Positions 26,823 to 33,670 of a stretch of 46,038 nt of DNA are shown in pieces. Position numbers and translations under genes: made by a program. The notes below the pieces were generated by a model. It worked only from the letters and a program-made list of their open reading frames with translations, was not told where the DNA came from and ran no database searches. Origin of the DNA: a virus; IMG/VR virus record IMGVR_UViG_3300036780_000230, positions 1-46,038 of that record, one strand, 5' to 3'. Within the stretch, counting starts at the first letter, position 1. Each line of letters starts with the position of its first letter.

Positions 26823-27503
26823 ATGGCGGACAACTACACGCTGTTTTCGTCGCTGCTCGAAATGCCGCCCGAGGCGGTGGCATACACCGTGGCGCTCGCC
26901 GGCCGCATCGACCAGATCAGCGACAACCTCGACGGGTTCAGAGAGGCGCCGCATGCCGCCCGCGACGAGTTGGATCAAGCGGCAATCGCTATCATCGACG
27001 AGGGCGAGGGCGATTTCGACTTCTACACCGGGGCCTACTGGGAGGCGTCGGCGATCGAGGGCAAGTCGCTGCTGTGGGTGCGCGGCGACGAGGGGTCGAA
27101 CCTCGAATTGGTGGCCGCCGTGATCCGCTCGACGCTGATCAAATTCGCCCTGCCGGGTGCAGTGTCGCTCGAATGGGCCTGCACCTGCTCGAAGATGCGG
27201 CCGGGCGAGTTCGGCGGCGGGGCGGTGGTGATCACCGCGGCCGAGACCTTCTGGCTGTCGACCGGTCTATGGGTCACGCACAAGGTGGCCGAGTTGGCAA
27301 GCGCCGCCGCAAGTCCCAAGACAATGCCGCTGCCGATCGAGGCCTGCTCGCTGCTGATCGACGCCTACAAGCGCGGCACCGAACGGGGCGGTTCGGTCGA
27401 TTGGGACGATGTCGAGCGGGCATACGCAGCTGCCGGCAAAGCGCTTGAGGCTTATCGCCTCTACGAGCAGACCGGCGACGAGCGCCTGCGTACCACGATG
27501 TAG
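26823..27503 (+). CDS. Hypothetical phage protein, 226 aa
   Basis: MADNYTLFSSLLEMPPEAVA. An alpha/beta protein with acidic surface (DEGEGDFDFYTGAYWEA) and a helical end. Flanked on both sides by type II ribozymes; the TAG stop touches the next one. No family recognised. Confidence 0.7.
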   Translation: MADNYTLFSSLLEMPPEAVAYTVALAGRIDQISDNLDGFREAPHAARDELDQAAIAIIDEGEGDFDFYTGAYWEASAIEGKSLLWVRGDEGSNLELVAAVIRSTLIKFALPGAVSLEWACTCSKMRPGEFGGGAVVITAAETFWLSTGLWVTHKVAELASAAASPKTMPLPIEACSLLIDAYKRGTERGGSVDWDDVERAYAAAGKALEAYRLYEQTGDERLRTTM

Positions 27504-27555
27504 GCCGAAACCGGGCTCTGCCCGGTCCGGGCGTAACGCGCCCGCTGACGAGGCC
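27503..27555 (+). ncRNA. Hammerhead ribozyme 18 (type II, permuted)
   Basis: GGCC, GAAA 27507-27510, stem III CCGGGC/GCCCGG with a UCU loop, GUC 27525-27527, closed stem I CGGGCG/CGCCCG, CUGACGA 27545-27551, GGCC. Cut after 27527. Loop I UAAC pairs with GUUG 27557-27560 (one wobble). Stem I differs fully from ribozyme 17 yet still pairs. Confidence 0.9.
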
Positions 27556-27586
27556 AGTTGTCCTCTCTTCTGCAATGGAGACACCC

Positions 27587-27862
27587 ATGTCGAACCCGAA
27601 CGGCATCGCCGATGCCGTCAACGCGATCCTGCGCGAGTTGAACGGCGGCAACGCCAAGGCGATCGCGCTCGAAATCCACCGCTCCGTGATCGTCGAGCAC
27701 CGCACCATCCAGCAGCAATTCTGGAGCGCGCTGTTGCTGGCCCAGATCCGCTACGCCGGCGAGCGCCACGATCTGCGCAACGAGCAGGCGGTCGAGCTCG
27801 CCCGGCTGGTCAAGGCGGCGGCCGAGCAGCACAACATGGATCAGGGGCTGCGCTATGTCTGA
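27587..27862 (+). CDS. Small helical protein, 91 aa
   Basis: MSNPNGIADAVNAILRELNG; helical throughout, with EIHRSVIVEHRTIQQQFWSA. Overlaps the next gene by 8 nt, so the two are coupled. Function unknown. Confidence 0.65.
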   Translation: MSNPNGIADAVNAILRELNGGNAKAIALEIHRSVIVEHRTIQQQFWSALLLAQIRYAGERHDLRNEQAVELARLVKAAAEQHNMDQGLRYV

Positions 27863-28214
27863 TTTCGATTTCCAGCGCCCGGCGCGTGGCGCCTACGCGC
27901 CCGGCACCCCGAAGAAGCTGTTCCACGACGCTGCCCGCCGCCAGCTCAAGCTGCTGGCGCAAGCGCTGCAGCTGCCGCCCGGCAGCTACGAGATCCGCTC
28001 GAACAAGGCCGGCATCGCGGTCAGCGGCGAGGTCACCCTGCACGGCGAGCGGATTTATGTGCAGGCGGGCCAGGGCGCGATCCAGCTTGGGCTGCTGTTT
28101 CGCAACTGCAACGGTCAAAAGGATTACATCGGCGGGTTCAATTGCTGGACGCCGCTCAATGATCTGAACCAACCGGCAGAGCTGGCGCGGCTGATCAAGC
28201 GTAGGCTGAAATGA
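27855..28214 (+). CDS. Hypothetical protein, 119 aa
   Basis: MSDFDFQRPARGAYAPGTPK; a helix RRQLKLLAQALQLPPGSY, then strands (YEIRSNKAGIAVSGEVTLHG, IYVQAGQGAIQLGLLFR). Overlaps both neighbours. Unknown function. Confidence 0.65.
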   Translation: MSDFDFQRPARGAYAPGTPKKLFHDAARRQLKLLAQALQLPPGSYEIRSNKAGIAVSGEVTLHGERIYVQAGQGAIQLGLLFRNCNGQKDYIGGFNCWTPLNDLNQPAELARLIKRRLK

Positions 28215-28897
28215 AGACGATCGGCGTCAAGCCCGAAGCGGAACCGGCGAAGGATCCCGCCCCGCTGCTGGCGCTCTTGGCCCAACTCGGCGGCGCCGCC
28301 CTGGTGCCGATGCTGGCCGAGATGGGCGGTTTCCAGCTGCCGGCCGATGACCGCCGCTTCCTGGCCGGGCCGATTGTCGTGCACGCCAACGGCTGGCAGA
28401 ACGATATCCCGAAATGGATGTTCGACCAGGCCCGCGCCGAACGGGTCGAGATCATCCTCGGCCACCGCAAGAACAGCGGCTGGCTGGTCGGCCCGACTGA
28501 GATCGCCGCGGTCATGTACCCGGCGGTGATGGCGAACCCGCTGCACCATTCGACGCACGAGCTCTACCTGTGGGCCTCGTCGTCGGCCAGCGCCCGCCAC
28601 TTCGACAAGCCGATCGCCGAGATCTGGGCCATGCTCAACATGCGGCCGATCGAGGACGCCGAGGTCATCGACCGGCACGGCCGGCTGTGGGACGACTACC
28701 GGCGGCTTTGTGACGAGATCCGCCGCAAGGTTATTGCCGCCGAGAAATCCCGCGAACCGCCGGAGCGCAAGCAGCGTGCTGGCTGGCGCTTTGACGGCGA
28801 GCAATGGACCAAACCGGTGCCAACGGCGCGCAGGTCGAAGCGCAAACCCGCCGTGCCGGTCGCCGCCCGCGACAAGGGTCAACTGAGCTTCTTCTGA
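28211..28897 (+). CDS. Hypothetical protein, 228 aa
   Basis: MKTIGVKPEAEPAKDPAPLL, joined to the previous gene by ATGA. Middle part includes NGWQNDIPKWMFDQARAERV and LGHRKNSGWLVGPTEIAAVM, with a basic tail ending KGQLSFF. The QLSFF end resembles a clamp- or protein-binding peptide, which would fit the clamp-like gene upstream; this is only a suggestion. Confidence 0.65.
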   Translation: MKTIGVKPEAEPAKDPAPLLALLAQLGGAALVPMLAEMGGFQLPADDRRFLAGPIVVHANGWQNDIPKWMFDQARAERVEIILGHRKNSGWLVGPTEIAAVMYPAVMANPLHHSTHELYLWASSSASARHFDKPIAEIWAMLNMRPIEDAEVIDRHGRLWDDYRRLCDEIRRKVIAAEKSREPPERKQRAGWRFDGEQWTKPVPTARRSKRKPAVPVAARDKGQLSFF

Positions 28898-28898
28898 G

Positions 28899-28907
28899 TG
28901 CTATACT
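28899..28907 (+). promoter_or_regulatory. Extended -10 promoter candidate
   Basis: TGCTATACT is an extended -10 (TG, one base, TATACT), ending just upstream of the ribosome-binding site of the Gp37/Gp68 gene. No good -35. It would start RNA at about 28914. This is one of few operon junctions without a ribozyme, so the gene may have its own promoter instead. Confidence 0.4.
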
Positions 28908-28927
28908 TTCAATGGAAAGGGGGACCA

Positions 28928-29728
28928 ATGGCAGACAACACACCAATCGCCTGGGCCGAGGCTACATGGAATCCGACCGTGGGCTGTACCATACTGACGC
29001 CCGGCTGTACCCATTGCTACGCTCAGCGAGAGGCTGCTCGTATCGCTCAATGGGGCGGGCTGGTCGGTCCCAAATATGCCGGCCTGACCAAGCCGACCAA
29101 GGCCGGCCCGGTGTGGACCGGAGAGGTCCGCTTCTGGCAGCCGGCGCTCGACCAGCCTTTGCGATGGGCGCGGCCGCGCAAGATCTTCGTCGACAGTATG
29201 AGCGACTTGTTCCATGAGGACGTCAAGCCCGAATGGTTCAAGGCGATCTGGGATGTCATGGTGCGGGCCCGCGCAGAACGTGGCCACATCTTCCAAATCC
29301 TGACCAAGCGCCCGGAGATCGCCATTGAGCGGGTGCCGATGGCGGTTGCCGGCATCTGGATCGGCGTCTCGGCCGAGGACACCCGGCGCTGGGACGAGCG
29401 GATCCCGCTGTTGCGCAAGATCCCGAACGCTCTGCCCTGGGTCTCGGTCGAACCGCAGCTCGAGCTGATCGACCGCGAACCCAAGGGGCTCGGCTGGATC
29501 GTGGTCGGCGGCGAGAGTGCCCGGCCGCGCAGCAAGGCGCGCAGCTTCGACATTGCCTGGACCCGGGTGATGCGCGACCGCTGCAAGAAGGCCGGGGTGC
29601 CGTTCTTCAACAAGCAGCTCGGCTCGGTCGCCTACGAGCGGTCCGTAGTCTTTCCGACCAAGCACTACGCCGGCGCCGACCCGGAGGAATGGCCGGCCGA
29701 TATCCGGGTGCGCGAATACCCGGCCTAA
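28928..29728 (+). CDS. Phage Gp37/Gp68 family protein (DUF5131)
   Basis: 266 residues from MADNTPIAWAEATWNPTVGC. The family start WNPTVGCxxLTPGCTHCYA carries three Cys of a radical-SAM-like type cluster; QILTKRPEI, WIGVSAED and VVGGESA follow in the usual order. The biochemical role is not established; an iron-sulphur or radical chemistry on nucleic acid is suspected. AAAGGGGGA precedes the start. Confidence 0.9.
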   Translation: MADNTPIAWAEATWNPTVGCTILTPGCTHCYAQREAARIAQWGGLVGPKYAGLTKPTKAGPVWTGEVRFWQPALDQPLRWARPRKIFVDSMSDLFHEDVKPEWFKAIWDVMVRARAERGHIFQILTKRPEIAIERVPMAVAGIWIGVSAEDTRRWDERIPLLRKIPNALPWVSVEPQLELIDREPKGLGWIVVGGESARPRSKARSFDIAWTRVMRDRCKKAGVPFFNKQLGSVAYERSVVFPTKHYAGADPEEWPADIRVREYPA

Positions 29729-29757
29729 GACAAACCCTTCTGCAATGGAGCAAGCGA

Positions 29758-30234
29758 ATGATCACAAGCAAAGGTTGGCAGCCGCTGAAACCCCTCACGG
29801 GGCTGCGGCGGCTAAGCGAGGACGACATCGTCGTGGCGATGGAGCGCACCGGCGCCGACCGGGCCGACGCCATCGCCGCCCTCGATGCCGAGGAGGAGGC
29901 CGAATACTGGCTCAACGACCTCTACCAGGTGGCGCTGATCCGGCACGAGCAATGGCCGAACGTCGTGCAACTGAACATCCGGCGCCGCGACGGCCGCGTC
30001 ATCCTGCGCGACTGGCGGCACTTTCAATGGATCAAGAACCAGCTGGTCGGCGAGGAAAACGAGGGGATCGAGATCTATCCGGCCGAGTCGCGGCTGACTG
30101 ACACCGGCAACAAGTATCATCTGTGGGTCTTCATCGACCCGGCCTATCGCATCCCGTTCGGCTTCGCGGAGCGCGAGGTCGTCACCGACGCCGGACCCAA
30201 GGGTCGCGCCGGCTATCGCCAGAGGCCGCTGTGA
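29758..30234 (+). CDS. DUF7694-like phage protein
   Basis: 158 residues, MITSKGWQPLKPLTGLRRLS. The N-terminus is variable; then the family block WLNDLYQVALI, LNIRRRDGRVILRDWRHFQW, IKNQLVGEENEGIEIYPAES and NKYHLWVF. Widespread in alphaproteobacterial phages, function unknown. Preceded by the stand-alone CUGCAAUGGAG module, without ribozyme. Confidence 0.78.
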   Translation: MITSKGWQPLKPLTGLRRLSEDDIVVAMERTGADRADAIAALDAEEEAEYWLNDLYQVALIRHEQWPNVVQLNIRRRDGRVILRDWRHFQWIKNQLVGEENEGIEIYPAESRLTDTGNKYHLWVFIDPAYRIPFGFAEREVVTDAGPKGRAGYRQRPL

Positions 30235-30617
30235 CGCGCGCCAAGCGTCAGCGCGGTTATCACCGATTGCGGCCATCAGTCGATCGGCGGCTTGATCGGA
30301 TTTGGGTCGTGATCCGCGACTGGCGTACCGATCTGCGACCGATCGAACTGGCGCAATTGGCGGAGGTCAGTCACAGCTACACGCGGCATGCCATGGCGCG
30401 CCTGGCGCGGGACGGCATTCTTGTTGTGGCTCAGGCTGCCGGCCGCGACGCGGATGGCCGCCTGACGAGCGCCGTCTATGAGCTGCATTTCGATCTCGGC
30501 CCGGTGGCGCCGATCCTACAGGGTGGTATGCAGGCCGGGGCCGCCGGGTACACCGACCCCAATTACATATCCGATCCGTCTGCAATGGAGAGAGACGAAT
30601 GGAAAAACGCCAGCTGA
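30231..30617 (+). CDS. Winged-helix protein, GTG start
   Basis: 128 residues starting at GTG 30231, overlapping the previous stop (GTGA). A winged-helix pattern covers RPIELAQLAEVSHSYTRHAM and LARDGILVVAQAAGRD. Possibly a DNA-binding regulator. Its end overlaps the next gene by 19 nt. Confidence 0.65.
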   Translation: MTRAKRQRGYHRLRPSVDRRLDRIWVVIRDWRTDLRPIELAQLAEVSHSYTRHAMARLARDGILVVAQAAGRDADGRLTSAVYELHFDLGPVAPILQGGMQAGAAGYTDPNYISDPSAMERDEWKNAS

Positions 30618-30790
30618 TTCGGGCGCTCGAGGCTGAGATCGCGCAAGCCTCCGGCCGCCGCTATCGCATCCAGCTCGACCAGCTCGACCTTCAAAGCCTG
30701 CGCGAAATGCACCGCCTGTTGCGCGACCTCGACAGCGAGAAGCGCAACGCTGCCAACCGCGCCCGCATGATGCCCTGGCGGCGCGCATAG
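30599..30790 (+). CDS. Small basic helical protein, 63 aa
   Basis: MEKRQLIRALEAEIAQASGR; two amphipathic helices and a very basic C-terminus (RNAANRARMMPWRRA). The ribosome-binding module CUGCAAUGGAG is inside the upstream gene. Unknown role. Confidence 0.65.
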   Translation: MEKRQLIRALEAEIAQASGRRYRIQLDQLDLQSLREMHRLLRDLDSEKRNAANRARMMPWRRA

Positions 30791-30799
30791 GGAGGGTCA

Positions 30800-31165
30800 A
30801 TGCAAGCAACGCAAGATGACTTGATCGTCTGGCTGCTGGTCGAGGAGCGGCTGGCCGACCCGCAGGGGTTCGGCCGATTGCAGGAAATCGCGCTTGCCGG
30901 GCCGGCGCCGGCGCGTTCGGCACGGCTCGCCTTCGGCAACGGTCAGCGGTTCGCGCCGGGCCGGCTGATCCGTGAAGTGCGGAACCTCCACGCCCTTCCC
31001 GGCCTTCGCCGTCAACTTGAGTCGCTGCTCACCTTCGCCGTCCGCCTGGAAGCCAAGCTCAAGGCGGCGCAGGCGCTCGGCGCGGCCGCCCGCCTCGGTC
31101 GCGAGGCCGGGCTGAGCGAGACGCAGATCCAACAAGCAATCGCCAAGACCGAAACGCCGGGGTGA
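30800..31165 (+). CDS. Helical hypothetical protein ending in a ribozyme
   Basis: 121 residues, MQATQDDLIVWLLVEERLAD. Helix-rich, with LEAKLKAAQALGAAARLGRE at the end. The last codons KTETPG and TGA are within stems II and III of ribozyme 19, so ribosomes would disturb it. GGGAGG precedes the start. Confidence 0.65.
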   Translation: MQATQDDLIVWLLVEERLADPQGFGRLQEIALAGPAPARSARLAFGNGQRFAPGRLIREVRNLHALPGLRRQLESLLTFAVRLEAKLKAAQALGAAARLGREAGLSETQIQQAIAKTETPG

Positions 31166-31204
31166 GGCCCGGCGTCGTGGCGTGACGCGCCACCTGACGA
31201 GGTC
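31147..31204 (+). ncRNA. Hammerhead ribozyme 19 (type II, permuted)
   Basis: GACC, GAAA 31151-31154, stem III CGCCGGG/CCCGGCG, GUC 31174-31176, closed stem I GUGGCG/CGCCAC, CUGACGA 31194-31200, GGUC. Cut after 31176. Open stem II is GACC/GGUC instead of GGCC/GGCC, a compensatory change. Loop I GAC pairs with GUC 31206-31208. Confidence 0.9.
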
Positions 31205-31231
31205 AGTCTTTTTCTGCAATGGAGACTACCG

Positions 31232-32020
31232 ATGCCACAACTCGGTTTCGATTTTGTGCCGCCGGCGACGGCCCAGGAACAGCAGTACCGCGCCGCTCGC
31301 GATCTGCCCGATGGCGAAGCGGCGCTGATCAAAGCGGCGCGCTCCGCCCTCGTCGACTATGACCGGGCGCGCCGCAAGGCAAACGAGGACACGGTCGCGG
31401 CGGCGGCGCTGCGCTACCGCACGATCGCGATCAAGCTGAACGGCGGCAGCCCATCCGGCATGAGCACCGAATGGAAAGACGATGACGCCGGCGAGGGCGA
31501 CGGTGCCGCAGTTCGCCTCGAAAAGGCGCTGGCCGCCCCGGACGGCAAGGTGCCGATGTGGGGCCAGCGCGGCCGGTTCATCCTCGAGTTCCCGGAGGTC
31601 CGAGCAATAGTCGCGGTGCGCGGCGTGCTGGTCGGCAGCTTCCATGATCTCGAGTTGACCGCGCTCGACTACGACCGGCCGTTCCTCAGCGAGACCGGCT
31701 ACCTGTCGCTGCACGGCGCCACCCATGAGGAGGACCGGGCCGAGACGCTGAGCCTGATGGTCAAGCGCCAGGTCAAGGAGTTCCGCGAGGATTGGCAGTG
31801 GAGCCGCGGCAAGCGGCGCCGCGTCGTGCGGCCATTGCCGCCGCTCAAGCAGACCCGGAACGAATGGGACGACGACACCGGCGAGCGGGTCGAGATCCCG
31901 ATCGCGCCGCCGACCGACGATCCGGCCTGGCAGGAGGGCGGCTGGATCTTCGCCTATCTGAAGGCCAACCCGCCGCCGCAGCTGCAGCGCCAGGCGCCGC
32001 GCCGGGGCCGCCGACGGTGA
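31232..32020 (+). CDS. Hypothetical phage protein, 262 aa
   Basis: MPQLGFDFVPPATAQEQQYR. Conserved-looking centre: RYRTIAIKLNGGSPSGM, GQRGRFILEFPEVRAIVAVR and SETGYLSLHGATHEE. Basic C-terminus. It resembles unassigned proteins of rhizobial phages by style, not by an identified domain. Own mRNA after ribozyme 19, coupled to the next gene by GTGA. Confidence 0.7.
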   Translation: MPQLGFDFVPPATAQEQQYRAARDLPDGEAALIKAARSALVDYDRARRKANEDTVAAAALRYRTIAIKLNGGSPSGMSTEWKDDDAGEGDGAAVRLEKALAAPDGKVPMWGQRGRFILEFPEVRAIVAVRGVLVGSFHDLELTALDYDRPFLSETGYLSLHGATHEEDRAETLSLMVKRQVKEFREDWQWSRGKRRRVVRPLPPLKQTRNEWDDDTGERVEIPIAPPTDDPAWQEGGWIFAYLKANPPPQLQRQAPRRGRRR

Positions 32021-32244
32021 ATGACGAGGAGCGGCGGCTGTGGGTGATGAACCACGAGCCGCTCTATGACCGGTTTCGGGCGGAGCGCGCCCGAAATGGC
32101 CGGGTGCGGCCCAGCAACTCCGATCAGGAGTGGGGGCTGCGCTCGTTCATCCGCGAACACCGGGCCGAGATCGACAAGGTGATCGCGGCCGAGCTCAATC
32201 CTGAAAGGAGGACACATGATCTGGATCGCACTGGTCAGCTATGA
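32017..32244 (+). CDS. Small basic protein, GTG start
   Basis: 75 residues from a GTG that overlaps the upstream stop (GTGA): VNDEERRLWVMNHEPLYDRF. Charged and helical, with RPSNSDQEWGLRSFIREHRA. Overlaps the following small frame by 29 nt. Unknown function. Confidence 0.6.
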   Translation: MNDEERRLWVMNHEPLYDRFRAERARNGRVRPSNSDQEWGLRSFIREHRAEIDKVIAAELNPERRTHDLDRTGQL

Positions 32245-32338
32245 CACGACGCGGCCAAAAACCGATCGCCGCGCCTACTACAGCTCGATTTCCGAGTTCG
32301 ACGGGACTGCCGCAAGATGGGGCGCTTGCAGCAAATAG
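32216..32338 (+). CDS. Short frame, probably the 5' half of a frameshifted gene
   Basis: 40 residues, MIWIALVSYDTTRPKTDRRA, with AAAGGAGGAC just upstream. The sequence looks genuine up to about AYYSSI, after which the good-looking coding pattern moves to another frame (see 32317-32439). Either a natural one-base shift, a sequence error, or two overlapping small genes. Confidence 0.5.
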   Translation: MIWIALVSYDTTRPKTDRRAYYSSISEFDGTAARWGACSK

Positions 32339-32439
32339 GGGCGGTGACCAATGACGCGGTCACCTACATGGGCTTCTACGACACCGAAGCCGAGGCTCGT
32401 GCGGCGGTCGGGGCGCTGGCCAAGCTGGCATCGTCCTGA
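32317..32439 (+). CDS. Short frame, probably the 3' half of the same gene
   Basis: MGRLQQIGAVTNDAVTYMGF, 40 residues ending ALAKLASS; the frame is open upstream through FRVRRDCRK. DTEAEARAAVGALAKL is a typical helix. There is no ribosome-binding site at this ATG, which favours a continuation of the frame begun at 32216. Converges with the methyltransferase-like gene and overlaps it by 64 nt. Confidence 0.45.
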   Translation: MGRLQQIGAVTNDAVTYMGFYDTEAEARAAVGALAKLASS

Positions 32440-33104
32440 GCGGCGGGGGAGGCGGCCGACAGGTCGCCTTCCTCGGGCCGGCCCTCGAGGATCAGCCCGA
32501 TGTAGCGCATGTTGGTGCCGGTCTTGCCCTTGGCCTCCCAACGCTTGACCACGGCGCAGCTCATTCGTCCGGCCATGCCGGAAATCGCCCGGTCGATGAT
32601 GCTGGCGAGCGAGCGGCCGCTGCCGGGCACCCGCGGGCGCATCCTTGCCAGGATCGACAATGCATTCGGCAGGCTGCCGAGCTTGACCTTGAGGGCCGAG
32701 CCCTCGGTCAGCACGACGCCGATGCGCTCGCCGGCGGCCACCGGCCGGCGCGCCGCCATCACCGCGACATGCTCCCAGGGCGAGCCGTAGGGGTCGAAGT
32801 CGAACAGGTTGAACGGTTCGAGGTCGATCGCCCGCATCAGCCGGCGGCTGTCGCCGACATAGACCAGCCGCGGGTCGCGGTACCAGATCAGATCGCAGCC
32901 GACATAGCCGGCGGCGCGGTGCCACACCCCGGCGTAAATCTCGCCTTCGCCGCAGCAGGCGTCGAAGACCTGGGCCCGCTCGGCACCGATCTCGGCCAGC
33001 ACCCGCTCGCGGATCTCGATCTTGGCATTGCGCGCATTCGGCGCGTTGTTTGTTTTTTTCGGCACCTTGTTGAGGGTGCGCCCGAATTTCTTGGGGTCTC
33101 TCAT
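32376..33104 (-). CDS. SAM-dependent methyltransferase-like protein with DPYGSP motif
   Basis: 242 residues. FDACCGEGEIYAGVW is a class I SAM-binding loop, GCDLIWYRD the acidic strand-2 end, FDFDPYGSPW the catalytic-loop position. DPYGSP differs from the DPPY/NPPY of DNA adenine methylases and is like the DPFGSP of tRNA guanine-26 dimethyltransferases (Trm1). Target is unknown: tRNA, DNA or protein. Paired with a ParB-like gene, an arrangement common for phage DNA-modification genes, by an overlap of 4 nt. Confidence 0.72.
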   Translation of the reverse strand: MRDPKKFGRTLNKVPKKTNNAPNARNAKIEIRERVLAEIGAERAQVFDACCGEGEIYAGVWHRAAGYVGCDLIWYRDPRLVYVGDSRRLMRAIDLEPFNLFDFDPYGSPWEHVAVMAARRPVAAGERIGVVLTEGSALKVKLGSLPNALSILARMRPRVPGSGRSLASIIDRAISGMAGRMSCAVVKRWEAKGKTGTNMRYIGLILEGRPEEGDLSAASPAAQDDASLASAPTAARASASVS

Positions 33105-33670
33105 CCGCCGATGGTCCCGAGTTCGACCTCGACCTCGGGCAGATCGGCCATCGCCTGCTGCAGCCGTTGCAGTGCTTTGGCTTGCTCGGTGACCGGGCCT
33201 TGGATGTTGATCCAGAACCGGTCGTAGACCTTTTCGGTGTCGATCTCCTTGACCAGGATCGGGTCGTCCTCGGCATCGAGCAGCGCCTGGACCTCATCTG
33301 GCAGAAAGCCGATCGAGCGGGCATCCTCGCCATCCATGCCGTCGAGCAGCGCGCGGCGCCGGTCGGGGTCGGAGTGCGACAGCTCGGCAAAGCGGTTGTC
33401 GGCGAGGAGGTAGGCGTCGGCGGTCTTCTGGTCGACCTCCCACAGCAGCACGTCGATCTGCTTTTCGCCGGCCTCGTCCATCGCCTGGTGGACGCCGTGC
33501 CCGGCGATGATCATCCGGTTGTCGGCCCGCACCAGGATCGGCCGCGGCTGGCCGAAGCGCTTCACACTTTCCGCTAACAGAGCAATTTGCTCGCGCGGGT
33601 GGATCCGATCGTTGCGCGGGTTGGCGATGACGTCCTCGATCGGCAGCATCACCCGCTTGGTCTTGGTCAT
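33101..33670 (-). CDS. ParB/sulfiredoxin-like nuclease-domain protein
   Basis: 189 residues from MTKTKRVMLPIEDVIANPRN, behind GGAGGGG. The ParB-like fold is shown by NPRNDRIHPREQIALLAESV, RMIIAGHGVHQAMDEAGEKQ and LLADNRFAELS. Such domains precede methylases in many phages and bind or cut DNA; some use CTP. Not a partition protein by context, as no ParA is near. Confidence 0.82.
   Translation of the reverse strand: MTKTKRVMLPIEDVIANPRNDRIHPREQIALLAESVKRFGQPRPILVRADNRMIIAGHGVHQAMDEAGEKQIDVLLWEVDQKTADAYLLADNRFAELSHSDPDRRRALLDGMDGEDARSIGFLPDEVQALLDAEDDPILVKEIDTEKVYDRFWINIQGPVTEQAKALQRLQQAMADLPEVEVELGTIGG

Larger units (their letters stand above)
16797..31224 (+). repeat. Recurrent ribosome-binding module CUGCAAUGGAG
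   Basis: An 11-nt element ending in the Shine-Dalgarno GGAG precedes most non-overlapping genes of the operon, for example at 16797-16807, 17188-17198 and 31214-31224; the span given covers the first and last copies, not continuous sequence. GAUCC often follows. It comes after the ribozymes but also stands alone before the genes at 29758 and 30599 and, altered, at 26286, so it is a separate unit. The AUGGAG inside it is sometimes in frame with the real start, but distance to GGAG favours the downstream ATG. Confidence 0.85.
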
